From Streptomyces sp. NBC_01478 (GTDB lineage: Bacteria; Actinomycetota; Actinomycetes; Streptomycetales; Streptomycetaceae): a DNA stretch of 64,000 nt. Under the pieces are notes generated by a model. That model was not told the DNA's origin, did no database searches, and saw only the letters and a program-made list of their open reading frames with translations. The first letter of the stretch is position 1. Every line of letters starts with the position of its first letter. The DNA is taken from NCBI RefSeq assembly GCF_036227225.1, contig NZ_CP109444.1:2709501-2773500 (forward strand), in the 5' to 3' direction. The translations under genes were made by a program, and so were the position numbers. Shown piece after piece: positions 26,736 through 35,826 of this stretch.

Positions 26736-27206
26736 GAGGGGCTCCTGGTGCGGGTACTGCCGAGGTGATGGAAGGACGGAGTGCTCACCCGGAGCAGGGG
26801 GCGAAAACGCGCCATCGCACACGGGGTGCGCCCTCGCACGAGCGGCTGGGACAGGCGGCGGGCGGCCCGGGATGCGGGATCGCGCCGGTGGCTCCGGGTG
26901 TGGTCAGCGACAGCGGGCTGTGGTCGACCGGAGCAAGTCCACGTACAGCCGCCGCACGAGCAGCAGCGTCTTCATAAACAGATCATGAGAACGATTCCAG
27001 CCATTGGTCAAAGGGATGGAAGCGGTTTCTCATCAGGTGAGACAACGACTACGTCACATCAGGCCTGCTCACCGACGCCGGTTACCATCACATAACCGGC
27101 CCCGACCCGGTACGACGGGCCGCGCTGTACACGCTTTCCGCCCCCCACCGGTCCGGCGGCCGTCTCGCTATCCGGACATCACGCCCACTTTTTCGGAGTT
27201 GCTCCC
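26736..27206. promoter_or_regulatory. Divergent promoter region of the mtn operons
   Basis: These 471 bases separate the importer operon from mtnD. No gene is supported. Two inverted copies of a TGGAA-N-CG-TTCTCAT-like element lie at 26983-26999 and 27017-27035, and perfect 8-base arms GCCGGTTA / TAACCGGC lie at 27077-27084 and 27093-27100. This arrangement suggests one regulator controlling both directions. The rest, 26736-26980, shows nothing I can name. Confidence 0.5.
26983..27035. promoter_or_regulatory. Candidate operator pair between the mtn transcription units
   Basis: TCATGAGAACGATTCCA (26983-26999) and TGGAAGCGGTTTCTCATCA (27017-27035) are inverted copies of one element. The GGAAGCGGTTTC core resembles operators of LacI-type sugar regulators. 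No LacI-type gene lies in the window, so the regulator is not identified. Confidence 0.45.
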
Positions 27207-27806
27207 ATGACCCTGCTGACGACCTGGTCCGAGTCCGGCCCCGAGACGCTCGTGCGCCGCACCGCCGACCCCGTCGAGATCGCCGCCGCGCTCGCCCCCA
27301 TCGGCGTCCGCTACGAGCAGTGGCCGATCCACGAGGACGTCCCGGCCGACGCCGACAGCGACACCGTCTTCGCCGCGTACGGCCCGGAGATCGACAAGCT
27401 GAACGCCGAGGAGGGCTTCACCACCGTCGACGTCCTCGGCCTGCACCCCAGCGACGACCCGGAGTACCCGGCGAAGGCAGCCGGCGCCCGCGCGAAGTTC
27501 CTCCAGGAGCACACGCACGACGACGATGACGAGGTCCGCTTCTTCGTCTCCGGCTCCGGCATCTTCTACCTGCACGTGAACGGCGAAGTGCACGCCGTCT
27601 ACTGCGAGAAGGGCGACCTGCTGGGCGTGCCGCGCGGCACCACCCACTGGTTCGACATGGGCACCACGCCCGCCTTCACCGCGATCCGCTTCTTCCACGA
27701 GGAGGACGGCTGGGTCGGCAACTTCACCGGCTCGACGATCGCCTCGCGCTTCCCCGACTACGACACGATCGACGCCGGCTACCAGCAGGACAAGGCCGTC
27801 GCGTGA
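27207..27806 (+). CDS. mtnD: Acireductone dioxygenase
   Basis: The 199-residue cupin enzyme oxidises the acireductone intermediate of methionine salvage to the 2-keto acid precursor of methionine (or a CO-forming off-path reaction, depending on the metal). Metal ligands are in [14 protein letters not shown] (H102, H104, then Glu) and TTHWF (H147). The spacing from the second His to the Glu appears one residue longer than the H-x-H-x3-E I recall for Klebsiella [21 protein letters not shown] is typical. The ATG at 27207 has GGAG upstream. It opens the unit mtnD-mtnC-mtnB, each joined by 4-base overlaps. Confidence 0.94.
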   Translation: MTLLTTWSESGPETLVRRTADPVEIAAALAPIGVRYEQWPIHEDVPADADSDTVFAAYGPEIDKLNAEEGFTTVDVLGLHPSDDPEYPAKAAGARAKFLQEHTHDDDDEVRFFVSGSGIFYLHVNGEVHAVYCEKGDLLGVPRGTTHWFDMGTTPAFTAIRFFHEEDGWVGNFTGSTIASRFPDYDTIDAGYQQDKAVA

Positions 27807-28528
27807 CCTTGCGGTACACCGTGGACGCCGTGGTGCTCGACATCGAGGGCACCACGAGCGCCACGGGTTTCGTCGTCGACGTCCTCTACCCGTACTCGCG
27901 CTCGCGCTTCGCCGCGCTGCTCGCCGAGCGGGCCGAGGACCCGGCCATGTCCCGGGCGATCGCGCAGGTCCGCGAGCTGACCGGCGACCCGGACGCCGAC
28001 GCCGTACAGATCGAGAAGACGCTCAACGCCTGGCTGGACGAAGACCGCAAGGCCACGCCGCTGAAGACCCTCCAGGGCATCATCTGGTCCGAGGGCTTCG
28101 CCCGCGGCGACCTCGTCTCGCACTTCTACGACGACGTCGTACCGGCCCTGCGCACCTGGCACACGGCGGGACTTCGGCTGTACGTCTACTCGTCCGGCTC
28201 GGTGGCCGCGCAGCGCGCCTGGTTCACGTCGAGCCCGGAGGGCGACCTCCTGCCGCTGGTCTCCGGTCTCTACGACACGGAGAACGCCGGTCCCAAGCAG
28301 GAGCCGGAGTCCTACCGCCGTATCGCGGAAGCGACCGGCGTCGAACCGTCCCGGCTGCTCTTCCTCTCCGACCGGCCCGGCGAGCTGGACGCGGCCGTGG
28401 CCGCGGGTTGGCACGCGGTGGGCGTACGGCGGCCGGGAGAGCCGTACTTCGAGCAAGGCGTCGGCGACCACGCACGGGCGGGGACGTTCGACGAGATCAG
28501 CATCACCAGTTCAAGGAGCACCACGTGA
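27803..28528 (+). CDS. mtnC: 2,3-diketomethylthiopentyl-1-phosphate enolase-phosphatase
   Basis: The 241-residue HAD-type enzyme both enolises and dephosphorylates the diketone phosphate in methionine salvage, making the acireductone used by MtnD. Motif I is [16 protein letters not shown], motif II is [11 protein letters not shown], the cap segment is [13 protein letters not shown], and motif IV is [13 protein letters not shown]. The GTG start overlaps the mtnD stop as GTGA, and the end overlaps the mtnB start in the same way, so expression of all three is coupled. Confidence 0.94.
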   Translation: MTLRYTVDAVVLDIEGTTSATGFVVDVLYPYSRSRFAALLAERAEDPAMSRAIAQVRELTGDPDADAVQIEKTLNAWLDEDRKATPLKTLQGIIWSEGFARGDLVSHFYDDVVPALRTWHTAGLRLYVYSSGSVAAQRAWFTSSPEGDLLPLVSGLYDTENAGPKQEPESYRRIAEATGVEPSRLLFLSDRPGELDAAVAAGWHAVGVRRPGEPYFEQGVGDHARAGTFDEISITSSRSTT

Positions 28529-29142
28529 CCACCGAGATCAGTGACCTCGACCTGAAGGAGGCGGGGGCTCAACTCGCCGCCGAGTCCGCCCGGTTCGCCT
28601 CGTTCGGCTGGATGAGGGGGACCTCCGGGAACCTGTCCGTGGTGGTGGGCCGGGATCCCCTGCGGCTGGCTGTGACGGCGAGTGGGCACGACAAGGGTGA
28701 ACTGACGCCGGACGATGTGGTGTTGGTGGACTCCGAGGGTGCGGCCGTCCGGGGTGGCAAACCGTCCGCCGAGGCCGAACTCCACGCTCGTGTTGCTGCG
28801 TTGACCGGTGCCGGTGCGGTCGTCCACGTGCACACCGTGGCGTCTGTTGCCATGGGGCGGCGTGCGCCGGGCGGGATCGTGTTCAAGGATGTCGAGATGC
28901 TCAAGGGTGTTGGGCAGCCTGCGCATGATGTCGAGGTGACGCTGCCTGTTATCGCCAACAGCCAGGACATGAAGGTGCTGGGCGATCGTTTGGAGGCGGC
29001 TCGGGATCCTCGGATGCCGGCCGTTGTTGTCGCCGGGCACGGGCTTTATGTGTGGGGGGCGGATCCGCGTCAGGCACGGCATCACACTGAAGTGGTGGAG
29101 TGGTTGCTGGAGTTGGAGCTCAGCACTCCGCGGGAAGCGTAG
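28525..29142 (+). CDS. mtnB: Methylthioribulose-1-phosphate dehydratase
   Basis: The 205-residue class II aldolase-family protein dehydrates methylthioribulose-1-phosphate to the diketone substrate of MtnC. It has FASFGWMRGTSGNLSV, HDKGELTPDDVVLVD, the zinc site AVVHVHTVASVAMG, and VVVAGHGLYVWGADPRQARHHTEVVEWL at the C-terminus. The GTG at 28525 lies in the overlap with the mtnC stop. The end of the gene is less GC-rich in third positions than its neighbours (many GTT and GTG codons between 28780 and 29060), but the frame and motifs are intact. A hairpin-forming repeat follows. Confidence 0.93.
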   Translation: MTTEISDLDLKEAGAQLAAESARFASFGWMRGTSGNLSVVVGRDPLRLAVTASGHDKGELTPDDVVLVDSEGAAVRGGKPSAEAELHARVAALTGAGAVVHVHTVASVAMGRRAPGGIVFKDVEMLKGVGQPAHDVEVTLPVIANSQDMKVLGDRLEAARDPRMPAVVVAGHGLYVWGADPRQARHHTEVVEWLLELELSTPREA

Positions 29143-29166
29143 AAGTTCGTCTGCGGGCCGGTGGGG

Positions 29167-29210
29167 GCTGGTCGCGCAGTTCCCCGCGCCCCTGAAAACA
29201 GGGCGCGGGG
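29167..29210. repeat. Streptomyces-type intergenic GC hairpin repeat acting as bidirectional terminator
   Basis: The segment starts CTGGTCGCGCAG and contains 10-bp perfect arms CCCCGCGCCC (29182-29191) and GGGCGCGGGG (29201-29210). As I recall, near-identical sequences recur in many intergenic spaces of Streptomyces genomes. It lies between convergent mtnB and mtnA and probably terminates both. Confidence 0.65.
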
Positions 29211-29235
29211 TCTTGGCGGTACTTCACACTCGCCG

Positions 29236-30276
<1,041 letters not shown>

Positions 30277-30420
30277 AACGGGACACTCCTGCTGTTCCAA
30301 TGGTGTCGGACACCGTACATGACCTCGAAGAACCACAGTTCGAGACAGTCGAGCAGGTGTCTCAAAACGAATGTTAAAGTCCAGCTCCCGCAGCCCGAAG
30401 GCCGAGACGAAGGAGGACGC
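30277..30420. promoter_or_regulatory. Divergent promoter region of mtnA and the nucleoside importer
   Basis: A perfect palindrome GGTGTC-G-GACACC lies at 30302-30314. A second inverted repeat, GAGACA (30342-30347) and TGTCTC (30358-30363), lies just upstream of TAAAGT (30374-30379), which fits a -10 for the rightward transcript. These are candidate operators. The transcript would start near 30386 and first encode the leader peptide. Confidence 0.45.
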
Positions 30421-30486
30421 GTGCTGTTGACGATGCGCCGTTTCCTCGATCACGGCCGCTGCGCGAGCGACTGCTGTCGACGCTGA
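30421..30486 (+). CDS. Cysteine-rich leader peptide, 21 codons
   Basis: The GTG at 30421 is placed 4 bases after a full AAGGAGG site (30410-30416), and the frame ends in TGA at 30484-30486. The peptide ends RFLDHGRCASDCCRR, with three Cys codons in the last eight positions. A strong ribosome binding site in front of such a short frame, 100 bases before an operon start, fits a leader peptide whose translation senses cysteine (or Cys/Arg tRNA charging). Short Cys-containing leader peptides are known upstream of sulfur genes in actinobacteria. What follows (30487-30585) is GC-rich and could fold, but I did not establish exclusive alternative hairpins. Confidence 0.6.
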   Translation: MLLTMRRFLDHGRCASDCCRR

Positions 30487-30585
30487 CCTGTCCCTCTCGC
30501 GTCCACCCCTCGTCCAGTCCCGTCTCACCATCTGGTCGCACGCGCTCCCGCCGGAGCGCGCCTTGCCGTACCCCGGAAGGTCCCC

Positions 30586-31638
30586 ATGCTCCGCAGATCA
30601 CGTCGCACCCTGCAGTTCGTCGCCGCCTCCACGCTCATGGTCACCGCCGCCACCGCCTGCAACGCCGCCGCGAAGAGCGACGCCTCGGACAGCGCGAGCG
30701 GCAGCAGCGGGAAGTCGTTCACGCTGGTCACGCCGGACGCGGTCGGGCAGAACGAGTTCCTGAAGCTCGCCGTCACCGGAGTGAAGGCCGCCGCGAAGAC
30801 GCACAACGGGACCGAGAAGGTCTACGAGTCGACGGACACCGCGTCCCAGCAGCAGAACGTGCAGGCCGCCGTGGACGCGAGCCCGAACGTGATCGTGCTG
30901 GTCGGCTTCGAGTTCGCCGACATCGTGGCGCAGCAGGCGAAGGCGCACCCGAAGCAGCAGTTCCTGATGATCGACGCGTGCACGACGAAAACGTTCACGA
31001 ACGTCACCTGCGCGGTCTTCCGTGAGCACGAGGGTGTCTATCTCGCGGGCGCCGAGGCCGGGTTGCTCAGCAAGAGCGGCAAGGTCGGCGCGGTGGACGT
31101 GCTCGACACTCCCCAATTCCGGCGCTACAGCGACCCGTTCGCGGCCGGTGCCAAGAAGGTCGCCGCCAAGACGTCCGCGTCGACGCGCTTCGTCGGCGGC
31201 CAGTCCCCGTTCGACGACTCGGCGCGCGCCAAGGAGCAGGCCAACTCCCTGCTCTCCAAGGGCACCGACCAGATCATGGCGGCAGCGGCGGCCGGCAACT
31301 ACGGCGTCTTCGAGGCCGCGAAGGCCAAGGGCGCGTTCGCGTACGGCGTCGACGTCAACCAGTGCGTCTCCTCCCCCGGCACGGTCGTCGACAACGTGAT
31401 CAAGAAGACGGACGTCGCCGTGGAGAAGGGCGTCGAGCAGGTCCTCGCGGGCAAGACGGGCACCTCGGTGTCGTACGGCCTGAAGGAGGGCGGCATCAGC
31501 CTCACCGGCCTGGAGGCGGGCGTCGACTCGTCGAAGTGCGTGATCGCCCAGCACAAGGACGTCCTCACGAAGGTCAAGGCGCTGCGCGACCAGATCGTGT
31601 CCGGAGAGCTGAAGGTCGATGACCCGGCCGCCAGTTGA
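30586..31638 (+). CDS. BMP-family nucleoside-binding lipoprotein
   Basis: The 350-residue protein has a signal peptide and a candidate lipid-attachment Cys at residue 25 (TAATAC), followed by a Ser/Asp-rich linker. The remainder is a BMP/PnrA-type binding domain: VLVGFEFADIVAQQAKAHPKQQFLMIDAC, EHEGVYLAGAEAGLLSKSGKVGAV, and GNYGVFEAAKAKGAFAYGVDVNQ. Characterised members bind purine nucleosides. Here methylthioadenosine or methylthioinosine is a reasonable guess from the coupled phosphorylase and deaminase genes. Unusually for a lipoprotein it has several Cys in the mature part. Its last 20 bases overlap the ATPase gene. Confidence 0.9.
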   Translation: MLRRSRRTLQFVAASTLMVTAATACNAAAKSDASDSASGSSGKSFTLVTPDAVGQNEFLKLAVTGVKAAAKTHNGTEKVYESTDTASQQQNVQAAVDASPNVIVLVGFEFADIVAQQAKAHPKQQFLMIDACTTKTFTNVTCAVFREHEGVYLAGAEAGLLSKSGKVGAVDVLDTPQFRRYSDPFAAGAKKVAAKTSASTRFVGGQSPFDDSARAKEQANSLLSKGTDQIMAAAAAGNYGVFEAAKAKGAFAYGVDVNQCVSSPGTVVDNVIKKTDVAVEKGVEQVLAGKTGTSVSYGLKEGGISLTGLEAGVDSSKCVIAQHKDVLTKVKALRDQIVSGELKVDDPAAS

Positions 31639-33142
31639 CCCAGCGGTCGAGCTCCGGGGAATCACCAAGCGGTTCCCCGGCACGCTCGCCAACGACTCCG
31701 TCGACCTGACCGTCCAGCGCGGCGAGATCCACGCCCTCATGGGCGAGAACGGCGCCGGCAAGTCCACCCTCATGTCGATCCTCTACGGCATGGAGCGCGC
31801 CGACGCGGGCTCCATCCGGATCGACGGGCGCGAGGTCACGTTCGGCGACCCGAGCGTGGCGATGGCCGCCGGGCTCGGCATGGTCCACCAGAGCTTCAAG
31901 CTGTTCGACTCGCTGACGGTCGCCGAGAACGTCGTCTACGCCGCCGAGCCGCGCCGCTTCGGCCTGGTGGACCGGGCCGCGGCCCGCCGCCGGGTGCGGG
32001 AGCTGGCCGAGGAACACGGGCTCGCCGTCGATCCGGACGCCCGGGTCGGCGAGCTGCCGGTCGGTCTGCGGCAGCGCGTGGAGATCCTGAAGCTGCTGCA
32101 CCGGGGCGCCCGCACGCTGGTCCTCGACGAGCCGACCGCCGTGCTCACGCCGGCCGAGGCGGACGCTCTGTTCGCGGTCCTCAAGTCGCTGGCCGCGCAA
32201 GGCCGTACGGTGATCCTTGTCACGCACAAGCTGCGCGAGGTCCTCGAAGGCAGCGACAACGTGACCGTGCTGCGGGACGGCCGGGTGGTCGCCCGCCTGG
32301 TCACCGCGGACACCTCCGCCGACGAGATCGCCGCCGCGATGACCGGCCGCGCCGTCGAGCTCGATCGCGTGCACGCGCCCGGGACACCCGGTGACGTGGT
32401 CCTGGACGTGAGAGACCTCACCACGGACGCCGTCCACGATGTGGGCCTCACCGTCCACGCCGGGGAGATCGTCGGGATCGCGGGCGTGGCCGGCAACGGC
32501 CAGAGCGAGCTGATCGAGGCACTGGCCGGGCTGCGGCCCGTCGCCTCCGGACAGGTGAGTCTCAAGGGGCGGGACATCACCCACGCCTCGGCCACCGAGC
32601 GCCGGGCACAGGGCCTCGCCTATGTCCCCGAGGACCGGCACGCGGTCGGTACGGCACCGGCGGCCAGCGTCGCGGACAACCTCGCGATGGGTCACCACCG
32701 AACGTCCCTCTCCACAAAGGGACTTCTGCCGCCCGCGTCCGTACGCGCCCACGCCGGACGGCTCATCGAGCGCTTCGGCATCAAGGCGGCCACCCCCGAG
32801 GTACCCGCCTCCGCGCTGTCCGGCGGCAATCTGCAGAAGCTGCTGATCGGCCGCGAACTCGCCCATGAGGCACCGCTGTTGCTCGTCGAGCAGCCCACGC
32901 GCGGGGTCGACATCGGCGCCATCCAGAACATCCACGACCAGATCGTCGCCTACCGCGACGCCGGTCACGCCGTCCTCCTCGTCTCCGCCGAACTGAGCGA
33001 GATCCGGGGCCTCGCGGACCGGGTCCTGGTCATATACGAGGGCCGGGTCACGGCGACGTACACGAAGGACGAGGCCGACGAACGGGCACTGGGGCTCGCC
33101 ATGGCGGGCGGGGCCGTAGCGCCGACGGAGGCCGTCGACTGA
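31619..33142 (+). CDS. Nucleoside-type ABC transporter ATP-binding protein
   Basis: The 507-residue protein has two ABC domains. The first has Walker A MGENGAGKSTLMS, signature region LPVGLRQRVEIL and TLVLDEPTAVLTP. The second has the degenerate P-loop GVAGNGQSELIEAL, normal for this subfamily, plus LSGGNLQKLLIG and LLLVEQPTRGVDIG. It drives the importer together with the two permeases downstream. The ATG at 31619 lies 20 bases inside the end of the binding-protein gene. The permease follows after 1 base. Confidence 0.93.
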   Translation: MTRPPVDPAVELRGITKRFPGTLANDSVDLTVQRGEIHALMGENGAGKSTLMSILYGMERADAGSIRIDGREVTFGDPSVAMAAGLGMVHQSFKLFDSLTVAENVVYAAEPRRFGLVDRAAARRRVRELAEEHGLAVDPDARVGELPVGLRQRVEILKLLHRGARTLVLDEPTAVLTPAEADALFAVLKSLAAQGRTVILVTHKLREVLEGSDNVTVLRDGRVVARLVTADTSADEIAAAMTGRAVELDRVHAPGTPGDVVLDVRDLTTDAVHDVGLTVHAGEIVGIAGVAGNGQSELIEALAGLRPVASGQVSLKGRDITHASATERRAQGLAYVPEDRHAVGTAPAASVADNLAMGHHRTSLSTKGLLPPASVRAHAGRLIERFGIKAATPEVPASALSGGNLQKLLIGRELAHEAPLLLVEQPTRGVDIGAIQNIHDQIVAYRDAGHAVLLVSAELSEIRGLADRVLVIYEGRVTATYTKDEADERALGLAMAGGAVAPTEAVD

Positions 33143-33143
33143 C

Positions 33144-34205
33144 ATGACGCACACTCATATACCGCGCATCTCAGGGGTGTTGCGCTCCCCCATCACCTTC
33201 TCCGTGCTCGCGGGCCTGGTCATCGGCGCCCTGTTCCTGGTCGGCACCGGCGCGGACCCGCTCACCGCCTACAGCGCCGTCCTCACCGGCTCGCTCGGCG
33301 CCGACGGCATCGGCTCCACGCTGAGCACCGGCACCAGCGTGCTCGGCATGGCGCTCGCGCTGGCGATCCCGCTGCGGGCCGGGCTGATCAACCTCGGCGG
33401 CGACGGACAGATGGTCCTCGGCGGCATCACGGCGGCCGTGACCGGCCTCTACTCCCCGCTGCCCGCGCCCCTCACCGTCGTCCTGGCGCTGCTCGCGGGC
33501 ATGGCGGCGGGCGCCGCGTACGCCGCCCTGGCCGCCCTGTGCGAGAACCGCCTCGGCGTCCCGCTCCTGGTCAGCAGCCTGCTGCTGAGCTACCCGGCGG
33601 TCTCGCTCGCCTCCTACCTCGCGCGCTACCCGCTCAAGGAACCCGGCTCCAGCCTCCCCCAGACCCGCGCGATGCCGGACGGCGTGGCACTGCCCGCGTT
33701 CGGCGACTCGACGGTGACCGTGGGGCTGCTCCTCGTCGTCCTCGCGGCGGCCGCGTACTGGTTCACCGACAGGCGCACGGCCTTCGGCTACGAGATCCGC
33801 ATGACCGGCCTCAACTCCCGTTTCGCCGCCTACGCGGGCGTCGAACGCCGGGGTCTGACCCTCAAGTTGATGTCCGTGTCGGGTGCGTTGGCCGGACTCG
33901 TGGGCGCCATAGGGGTGTTGAGCTTCCCGTACCGCTTCGTGGACGGCTCGCTGACCGCGCCGGGTTACACCTGGACAGGCCTGACGGCAGCCCTGCTCGC
34001 CGCCGCGGCACCGCTCGGCACAGTCGTCGCCTCCTTCTTCTTCGCCGTCCTCGCGGTCGGCGGGCTGGCGATGGAGCGGACGACCGAGGTGCCGCGCGAG
34101 CTGACGCAGGTGCTCCAGGCCATCGTGATCGTGTTCCTCGCGGCCCGACTCCGCTTCCCGACGAAGTGGTTCAGCAGGCGCACTCAGGAAAGCGGGGCCG
34201 TCTGA
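33144..34205 (+). CDS. Nucleoside-type ABC transporter permease 1
   Basis: The 353-residue protein is a BPD_transp_2 permease with about nine or ten hydrophobic segments. GLINLGGDGQMVLGG and FGYEIRMTGLNSRFAAYAGV (coupling loop) place it with the YufP-like half of BMP-type nucleoside transporters. It forms the membrane pore with the next gene. Its stop TGA overlaps the next ATG as TGATG, so translation is coupled. Confidence 0.92.
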   Translation: MTHTHIPRISGVLRSPITFSVLAGLVIGALFLVGTGADPLTAYSAVLTGSLGADGIGSTLSTGTSVLGMALALAIPLRAGLINLGGDGQMVLGGITAAVTGLYSPLPAPLTVVLALLAGMAAGAAYAALAALCENRLGVPLLVSSLLLSYPAVSLASYLARYPLKEPGSSLPQTRAMPDGVALPAFGDSTVTVGLLLVVLAAAAYWFTDRRTAFGYEIRMTGLNSRFAAYAGVERRGLTLKLMSVSGALAGLVGAIGVLSFPYRFVDGSLTAPGYTWTGLTAALLAAAAPLGTVVASFFFAVLAVGGLAMERTTEVPRELTQVLQAIVIVFLAARLRFPTKWFSRRTQESGAV

Positions 34206-35077
34206 TGTTCTTCGACTCGGATCTGCTGATGTCGGCGCTGCGCGCGCTGACCCCGATCCTGCTGGCCGCGCTGGGCGGTGCCCTGTGCGAGCGTGCGGGG
34301 GTCTTCAACATCGGCCTCGAAGGCATGATGCTGATGGGCTGTTTCACGTCGGTGGCCACGAGTTGGTTCACGGGCAGCGCCTGGCTCGGCGTCCTCGCGG
34401 CGGCGCTCGCGGCAGCCGCGTACTCGTTGATCCTCGCCGTCGGTGCGGTAACTCTGCGCGGGGACGCGGTGGTTCTCGGAATCGCCATGAATCTCCTGGC
34501 AGTTGGCCTGACCAGCTTCCTCCTGCGTACGGTCTTCGGTGTGCAGGGCACTTTCGACGATCCGTCACTCGCCGGGCTGCCGTTGATCGGTGGCTTCACC
34601 CCGCTCGCGTATCTGGCGTTCGTCGCGGTCGCGGTGGCCGCGGTGATGCTGTCCCGGCATGTGTGGGGGCTCAGGCTGCGCGGGGTCGGTGAGGCGCCCG
34701 ACGCGGCGGCGACGCTCGGGGTGAGCCCGGCGAAGTACAAGTACGCGGCGGTGCTGATCTCCGGGGTCCTGTGCGGACTCGCGGGGGCCCAACTCGCGCT
34801 CGGCAACGTCACGTTGTTCTCCGAGAACATGACGGCGGGCCGGGGCTGGATCGCGGTCGTCGCGGTGATGCTCGGCCGCGCGGCACCCGTCGGCGTGCTG
34901 CTCGCCGCGCTGCTCTTCGGTCTCGCCGAGGCCGCCGGCTTCCGCCTCCAGGGTGTCGGCCTGCCCCAACAGGCAACCGACGCCGCGCCGTACGTCGTGA
35001 CCCTCGTCGCCCTCTTCCTCTCGACGGCCCGCCGCCGTCGCCGTACCGTCAACTCCCCTTCCGGAGCCACCACATGA
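34205..35077 (+). CDS. Nucleoside-type ABC transporter permease 2
   Basis: The 290-residue protein is the YufQ-like second permease: ERAGVFNIGLEGMMLMGCF at the N-terminus, LRGDAVVLGIAMNLLAVGLTSFLLR in the centre, and the coupling loop WGLRLRGVGEAPDAAATLGVSP. About eight hydrophobic segments are visible. It starts inside the stop of permease 1 and its own stop overlaps the phosphorylase start as ATGA. Coupling of the transporter directly to the two enzyme genes points to immediate metabolism of the imported nucleoside. Confidence 0.92.
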   Translation: MFFDSDLLMSALRALTPILLAALGGALCERAGVFNIGLEGMMLMGCFTSVATSWFTGSAWLGVLAAALAAAAYSLILAVGAVTLRGDAVVLGIAMNLLAVGLTSFLLRTVFGVQGTFDDPSLAGLPLIGGFTPLAYLAFVAVAVAAVMLSRHVWGLRLRGVGEAPDAAATLGVSPAKYKYAAVLISGVLCGLAGAQLALGNVTLFSENMTAGRGWIAVVAVMLGRAAPVGVLLAALLFGLAEAAGFRLQGVGLPQQATDAAPYVVTLVALFLSTARRRRRTVNSPSGATT

Positions 35078-35826
35078 CGCAGGACCTGCTGCCCATCACC
35101 CGCATACCGCGCACCGGACTTCCGGCGCACGCGGTCGTCGTCGGCGACCCGGCGCGCGCCGCCGCCGTGGCCGCGCTGCTGGACGGTGCCGAGGAGGTGT
35201 CGTACCACCGCGAATACCGTGTGTTCAGCGGGAGTTGGAAGGGCCTGCCGGTCACGATCGCCTCGCACGGGGTGGGCGGACCGGGCGCGATCCTGCTGTT
35301 CCAGGAACTGGCGGACGCGGGGGTCCGCACCTTCCTGCGCTTCGGCACGGCGGGCGCGATGAAGCCCGGCATCGGCGACGGCGACCTCGTCATCGCGGAG
35401 GCGGCCGTACGGGACGACGGCGTCACCCAGCAGTTGCTCCCGCCCGAGTACCCGGCCGTCGCCGCCCCCGAGGCGGTCCTGGCCCTCCAGCGCGCGGCCC
35501 GCGAGGCCGACGCCCCGCACCACCGAGGGATCGTGTGGACCCGGGCAGCCTTCCAGCCCGGCCTCCTCCCCCTCTTCTCCTACGACGGCGCGGGGCTCGC
35601 GGCGATCGAGATGGAGCTGTCGGCGCTGCTGGTGACGGCCTCGCTGCGGGGGCTTGTCGCGGGCGGGGTGCTGGTCATCGACGGCGCCAATGCCGATGAA
35701 CTCGTCGACGCCGAGACCACCGGTGGGTACGACCCGCACCGGGAGGTCGTCGCGGCCGGTGTCGAGCGGGGCGCGGTCGTCTCGCTGGAGGCGCTGCGGC
35801 TGCTGGCGGAGGGGAGCGAGGCGTGA
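35074..35826 (+). CDS. NP-I family nucleoside phosphorylase (uridine phosphorylase-like)
   Basis: The 250-residue protein has the family signatures HAVVVGDPARAAAVAALL (phosphate loop), TIASHGVGGPGAILLFQEL, LRFGTAGAMKPGIGDGDLVIAEAAVRDDG, and the ribose-binding AIEMELSALLV. Such enzymes split a nucleoside with phosphate to base and ribose-1-phosphate. In this operon, with an MTA/SAH-type deaminase next and mtnA nearby, methylthioinosine is the most attractive substrate: the product would be methylthioribose-1-phosphate. This is inference; inosine or uridine remain possible. The gene overlaps both neighbours by 4 bases. Confidence 0.82.
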   Translation: MTQDLLPITRIPRTGLPAHAVVVGDPARAAAVAALLDGAEEVSYHREYRVFSGSWKGLPVTIASHGVGGPGAILLFQELADAGVRTFLRFGTAGAMKPGIGDGDLVIAEAAVRDDGVTQQLLPPEYPAVAAPEAVLALQRAAREADAPHHRGIVWTRAAFQPGLLPLFSYDGAGLAAIEMELSALLVTASLRGLVAGGVLVIDGANADELVDAETTGGYDPHREVVAAGVERGAVVSLEALRLLAEGSEA

